Positions 61,097 to 64,000 of a DNA stretch of 64,000 nt are shown here, piece after piece. Position 1 is the first letter of the stretch; each line of letters begins with the position of its first letter. Source of the DNA: Deltaproteobacteria bacterium (lineage in GTDB: Bacteria; UBA10199; JACPAL01; JAHFST01); contig JAHFST010000005.1 of assembly GCA_023265625.1 (NCBI GenBank), forward strand, positions 123,635 to 187,634. The letters are read 5' to 3'. The notes under the pieces are model-generated. The model saw only the letters and a list, made by a program, of their open reading frames with translations, ran no database searches and was not told the origin of the DNA. Both the position numbers and the translations under genes were made by a program.

Positions 61097-62027
61097 AACG
61101 TTTTCCTTCGGAGAGAGGATAACCGTGGAGAAACTCCGATGCACTCATTTTTTTCTTTCCCTCGATCTGGAGCTCCGTGATGAGCAGGGTATTTTGGCCG
61201 CAGACCACCTCGATGCCATCGGGCTCAAGACCATAAATCTCCCCGGGCACCCGCTTCTCCGTTCGAGGCACAATATCCGCCCGATGAATCTTGACCCGTT
61301 TTCCATCCAAGACGGTCCAGGCCCCCGGCCAAGGGTTCAAGGCCCGCACCTGGCACCAGATCACCTTGGCCTTGCGCGTCCAATCGATCTTGCCATCGTC
61401 CTTCTTGAGCGATGGGGCCAGCGTCACCTCGCGTTCATTTTGCGGCCGAGGGGTCAACTCCTCCTGCCGCCACCCCTCCATCGTCTCCTCCAAGAGCTGC
61501 GCCCCGGCATTCGCCAGCCTGGCCCCCAGGATTTCGGCATTATCCTCTTCGCCAATGGCAATCTTCTTCTGCAATAAAACCGGCCCGGCGTCTAATTTTT
61601 CCGAGATGATCATGGTCGTTACCCCCGTCTCTTCTTCATCATTGAGCAGGGCCCACTGAATGGGCGCCGCCCCACGATAACGGGGAAGCAGTGAAAAATG
61701 GACGTTGAGGCATCGGTTGGGGAGCAGCGACAAAAAGGCCCGCGGCAAGAGCTTGCCATAAGCCACCACCACGGCCAAATCCGGGGCAAGCTCGCGAATG
61801 CGACCCACAAAATCGTCGTCAATCTTTTCCGGCTGAAGCAGGGGAATCCCCTGTTCCCTGGCAAAACGGGCCACCGCGCAGGGCTGAGTCTCCTGCCCCC
61901 GACCCGAAGGCCGATCCGGCTGCGACACGACCGCCACGAGCTGATCCTTTGATTCGATCAGGACCTTCAAAGAGGGCAGGGCCACCTCGGGGGAGCCCAT
62001 AAAAAGGATTTTGAGAGGTTTATTCAT
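61086..62027 (-). CDS. fmt: methionyl-tRNA formyltransferase
   Basis: 313 aa from the ATG at 62027. Formyl-THF binding core: FMGSPEVALPSLKVL, NVHFSLLPRYRGAAPIQWAL and the C-terminal OB domain (LNPWPGAWTVLDGKRVKIHR). It follows def by 118 bp on the same strand, the usual def-fmt order for initiator formylation and deformylation. Confidence 0.96.
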   Translation of the reverse strand: MNKPLKILFMGSPEVALPSLKVLIESKDQLVAVVSQPDRPSGRGQETQPCAVARFAREQGIPLLQPEKIDDDFVGRIRELAPDLAVVVAYGKLLPRAFLSLLPNRCLNVHFSLLPRYRGAAPIQWALLNDEEETGVTTMIISEKLDAGPVLLQKKIAIGEEDNAEILGARLANAGAQLLEETMEGWRQEELTPRPQNEREVTLAPSLKKDDGKIDWTRKAKVIWCQVRALNPWPGAWTVLDGKRVKIHRADIVPRTEKRVPGEIYGLEPDGIEVVCGQNTLLITELQIEGKKKMSASEFLHGYPLSEGKRFGE

Positions 62028-62145
62028 CGGGAAAAACACTACATCAACTTCAGTTTACGACCATCAGGGTAGGAGCTTTAACACTTTATGAAGAAATACA
62101 AGGTAATTTAATCAAAAATTGGATAAAACACGGGGATATTCTTAA

Positions 62146-62694
62146 TTACCCCAAATAAACCGGCCCAACGCCTTTTTCGACGGGTTCTTCTGGCCCCTGT
62201 TTCTCCAGTTGCTTGCGGTAGAGTTCGCGTTTGAGGCGGGAAAGTCGGTCGACGAGCAAGAGGCCGTCTAAGTGGTCGATCTCATGCTGAAAGGCCACGG
62301 ACATTAAATCTTCCCCGGCAATTTTGATCGGTTGACCAGTCGCATCGAGCCCGGCCACCACAATTTTTTTCGAACGTTCCATCGGGATAACCATCTCGGG
62401 GAGAGACAGACAACCTTCCTCCCATTCAATCTTCCCCTCCCGTTCCACAATAACCGGATTGATAATCGCCAATGGATCCGGCCGCCGCTTCCCATCCTCC
62501 AGACGTCCCACGTCAATCACTAAAACCCGCTGCAAAACCCCCACCTGCACCGCCGCCAACCCCACCCCAGGGGCGGCATACATGGTCTCAAACATGTCTT
62601 CGATCAACTTTTGGGTGTCCTTGTCCACCTTTTGGACCGGAACCGACTTCTTCTTCAGGATCGGGTCGGGATATTGGACGATTTTTAACGGCAT
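62146..62694 (-). CDS. def: peptide deformylase
   Basis: 182 aa. Motif I GVGLAAVQVG, motif II EEGCLSLPE (metal ligand Cys95) and motif III QHEIDHLDG (His137, Glu138, His141). Removes the N-formyl group from new proteins. First gene of the def-fmt-rpe-tatA-PhaR-ArsA block. Confidence 0.97.
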   Translation of the reverse strand: MPLKIVQYPDPILKKKSVPVQKVDKDTQKLIEDMFETMYAAPGVGLAAVQVGVLQRVLVIDVGRLEDGKRRPDPLAIINPVIVEREGKIEWEEGCLSLPEMVIPMERSKKIVVAGLDATGQPIKIAGEDLMSVAFQHEIDHLDGLLLVDRLSRLKRELYRKQLEKQGPEEPVEKGVGPVYLG

Positions 62695-62810
62695 TGTCTC
62701 AGATTAGTCTACCCAGGTATTTTTTCAATAGAAAATCTGTGCCAGGCACGCGTGGAACCCTATGAAAAATAAGGAATCAACATCCGAAAGTTGTTTCCTA
62801 ATCATTTTAA

Positions 62811-62840
62811 TTGACACCTTAAGGTATCTTATAGTATCAA
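62811..62840 (+). promoter_or_regulatory. promoter with palindromic operator of the RHH antitoxin
   Basis: TTGACA at 62811-62816, 18-bp spacer, TATCAA at 62835-62840. The 10-bp palindrome ACCTTAAGGT at 62816-62825 starts on the last base of the -35 box. Transcription would begin at or just before the ATG at 62847. Confidence 0.45.
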
Positions 62841-62846
62841 TTGGTT

Positions 62847-63098
62847 ATGAGTCAGCAGGTCATGACACCCTCAACATTTACCCTCCGGCTTGAACCGGAG
62901 CTTGGTTCCAAGCTTGATGCCTTGTGCCAAAAGAAAGGTTTCAACAAAACCGGGCTGATCAAGTCACTGATCCGCGAGTTTTTAGCAAAAGAACAACCCG
63001 GCTTCTTGCCTCAAGGAAAACCCCAACTTCAGAACCTTGTCGGCATCATTCGCCTCGGTGGCGATGCCGTGCAGGATTCGGAGGATGCGCATTACTAA
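62847..63098 (+). CDS. ribbon-helix-helix protein, putative antitoxin
   Basis: 83 aa from the ATG at 62847. FTLRLEPELGSKLDALCQKK followed by GFNKTGLIKSLIREFLAK is the ribbon-helix-helix pattern. The remainder (LVGIIRLGGDAVQDSEDAHY) is a short acidic tail typical of antitoxins. It is followed at once by a YhcG-like gene, with 34 bp between stop and the likely start. Confidence 0.8.
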   Translation: MSQQVMTPSTFTLRLEPELGSKLDALCQKKGFNKTGLIKSLIREFLAKEQPGFLPQGKPQLQNLVGIIRLGGDAVQDSEDAHY

Positions 63099-63132
63099 AA
63101 CCAAATCCACCGATGGCAAAGAATCACTCCCC

Positions 63133-63993
63133 ATGAATCCGTCCGGCCAAACCCCAGCCGGTTACGGGACTCTTTTGGGCGAAATCAAGGCTCGCATCCG
63201 CTCCGCCCAATACGAAGCACTGAAAGTGGTCAATACGGAGATGATCGCGCTGTATTGGGATATCGGTCGAATGATCCAAATTAAGCTGGAGAAAGAGACC
63301 TGGGGCAAGTCGGTGGTGGCAAACCTGTCACGGGACCTTCAAGAGGAGTTCCCGGGTGTCGCCGGGTTTTCGGCTTCCAACTTGTGGCGCATGAGGGTTT
63401 TTCATGGGGAATACGCGGAGTTTGAAAAACTCGCACCACTGGTGCGAGAAATCGGCTGGACACACAACATGATCATTATGGAGAAGTGCAAAGACCCGCA
63501 AGAGCGGGAATTCTACATCAAAATGACCCGAAAGTTTGGATGGTCCAAAAGCGTTCTCGCCCTGCAGATCGAAAACCAAACCTATGAAAAAACCCTCCGT
63601 AATCAGACAAACTTTCTAAAGACCCTGCCGGCAAAATACAGGGATCAGGCAAAACTCGCCGTCAAGGATGAATACACGTTCGATTTTCTCGAGCTTGGAG
63701 AGGAACATTGCGAGCGCGAAATGGAACATGTGATCTTGGCAAAGATTGAGCGGTTTCTGAGGGAAATGGGTGGGCGATTTGCCTTTTTGGGCAGTCAATA
63801 CCGTCTTGAGATCAACAGAAATGATTATTTCATCGATCTTCTGCTCTATCATCGCGGACTACGGTGTCTTTTTGCAGTCGAGTTGTTATGTGGTGCACCA
63901 CATAACAGGTCTTCTGTGGTGTTCATAGTTATGTGGCGTTCAGCTAGCGACGGAAGGTTTATCAAGTGTGCGAGCCGTCTGAACGCCACATAA
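63133..63993 (+). CDS. YhcG/DUF1016-family nuclease, C-terminally truncated
   Basis: 286 aa from the ATG at 63133 (63085 is possible). The DUF1016 N-terminal domain is intact (EMIALYWDIGRMIQIKLEKE, FPGVAGFSASNLWRMRVFH, REIGWTHNMIIMEKCKD). The PD-(D/E)XK domain starts normally (YFIDLLLYHRGLRCLFAVEL) and then leaves the family pattern at about 63885, where a palindrome begins. The catalytic Lys of the E-x-K motif and the last 60 or so residues are lost, so it is probably inactive. Confidence 0.8.
   Translation: MNPSGQTPAGYGTLLGEIKARIRSAQYEALKVVNTEMIALYWDIGRMIQIKLEKETWGKSVVANLSRDLQEEFPGVAGFSASNLWRMRVFHGEYAEFEKLAPLVREIGWTHNMIIMEKCKDPQEREFYIKMTRKFGWSKSVLALQIENQTYEKTLRNQTNFLKTLPAKYRDQAKLAVKDEYTFDFLELGEEHCEREMEHVILAKIERFLREMGGRFAFLGSQYRLEINRNDYFIDLLLYHRGLRCLFAVELLCGAPHNRSSVVFIVMWRSASDGRFIKCASRLNAT
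63885..63906. repeat. 22-bp perfect palindrome at the YhcG break point
   Basis: GTTATGTGGTGCACCACATAAC, centred at 63895/63896. It starts exactly where the YhcG reading frame stops resembling its family. Shares GTTATGTGG ends with the hairpin at 63928. Confidence 0.7.
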
Positions 63994-63994
63994 C
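63928..63994. repeat. 67-bp hairpin with 16-bp perfect arms
   Basis: GTTATGTGGCGTTCAG at 63928-63943 pairs with CTGAACGCCACATAAC at 63979-63994. A second short stem GACGG/CCGTC lies inside. CTAGCG follows both arms (63944 and 63995). Ends recall attC core sites or the ends of a small transposable element, but the window stops here. Confidence 0.65.
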
Positions 63995-64000
63995 CTAGCG

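Noticed and set aside
63885..64000. Classical integron attC site
   Set aside because: Core-like ends are present, but the inward polarity GTT...AAC and the short spacing do not match attC architecture, and no integrase is visible.
1..64000. tRNA or rRNA genes
   Set aside because: No cloverleaf-like segments with the T-loop GTTCGAATC pattern or rRNA-like conserved blocks were noticed. A covariance-model scan would be needed to exclude a tRNA fully.

Overview
The window looks like a chromosome segment of a Gram-negative, respiring bacterium from a deltaproteobacterium-like lineage. The evidence is indirect: Pal and CpoB, OmpA-type proteins and TatA imply an outer membrane and a Tat system; a complete System I cytochrome c maturation operon and a futalosine-pathway menaquinone gene (mqnD) imply respiration; a PhaR-type protein and a membrane pyrophosphatase also fit. 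No rRNA, tRNA or CRISPR array was seen, so the taxonomy is inference. No stretch longer than 300 bases lacks a gene. The largest gaps (318-536 and 43891-44134) hold a palindromic element and an operator-like palindrome.

Layout. 1-4445 is accessory: the end of a secreted coiled-coil gene, a 151-bp nested palindrome, a DUF4160/DUF2442-XRE pair, two unknown proteins and an orphan antitoxin. One of the unknowns has a degenerate kinase-like catalytic loop. 4453-22619 is mostly housekeeping and metabolic: acyl-CoA dehydrogenase, alpha/beta hydrolases, a RecB-type nuclease, aspS, a VKOR-DsbA fusion, membrane pyrophosphatase, homodimeric-type pyruvate dehydrogenase E1 and an ABC exporter. 22685-28868 is ccmABCDEFGHI on the minus strand, including a 39-codon ccmD. 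29438-33836 is a second accessory cluster with VapC modules, a nucleotidyltransferase, a methyltransferase-like protein and unknowns. 33885-50690 alternates core genes (acyltransferase, mqnD, gph, xthA, ilvD, PIF1 helicase, glpK, hisS, OmpA protein) with toxin-antitoxin or regulatory genes.

From 50866 to 55633 a minus-strand block runs pal, cpoB, a Gld-type ABC transporter (ATPase, permease, GldG) and a DUF4340 protein, with a strong terminator after pal. A small plus-strand pair encodes a pseudo-receiver and a PilZ protein. From 62694 down to 57252 a second minus-strand block runs def, fmt, rpe, tatA, a helical protein, a PhaR/phasin-like protein and two ArsA/Get3-like ATPases. The two ATPases have complementary defects, suggesting an obligate heterodimer with one complete site. 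The window ends in a YhcG-type nuclease gene cut short by two perfect hairpins.

Two themes recur. Small toxin-antitoxin-like modules are dense: about nine, four with PIN toxins and several with readable promoter/operator sites. Short palindromic elements sit exactly at gene ends, and two supply the stop codon of the neighbouring gene through a GTAGGGGC arm.
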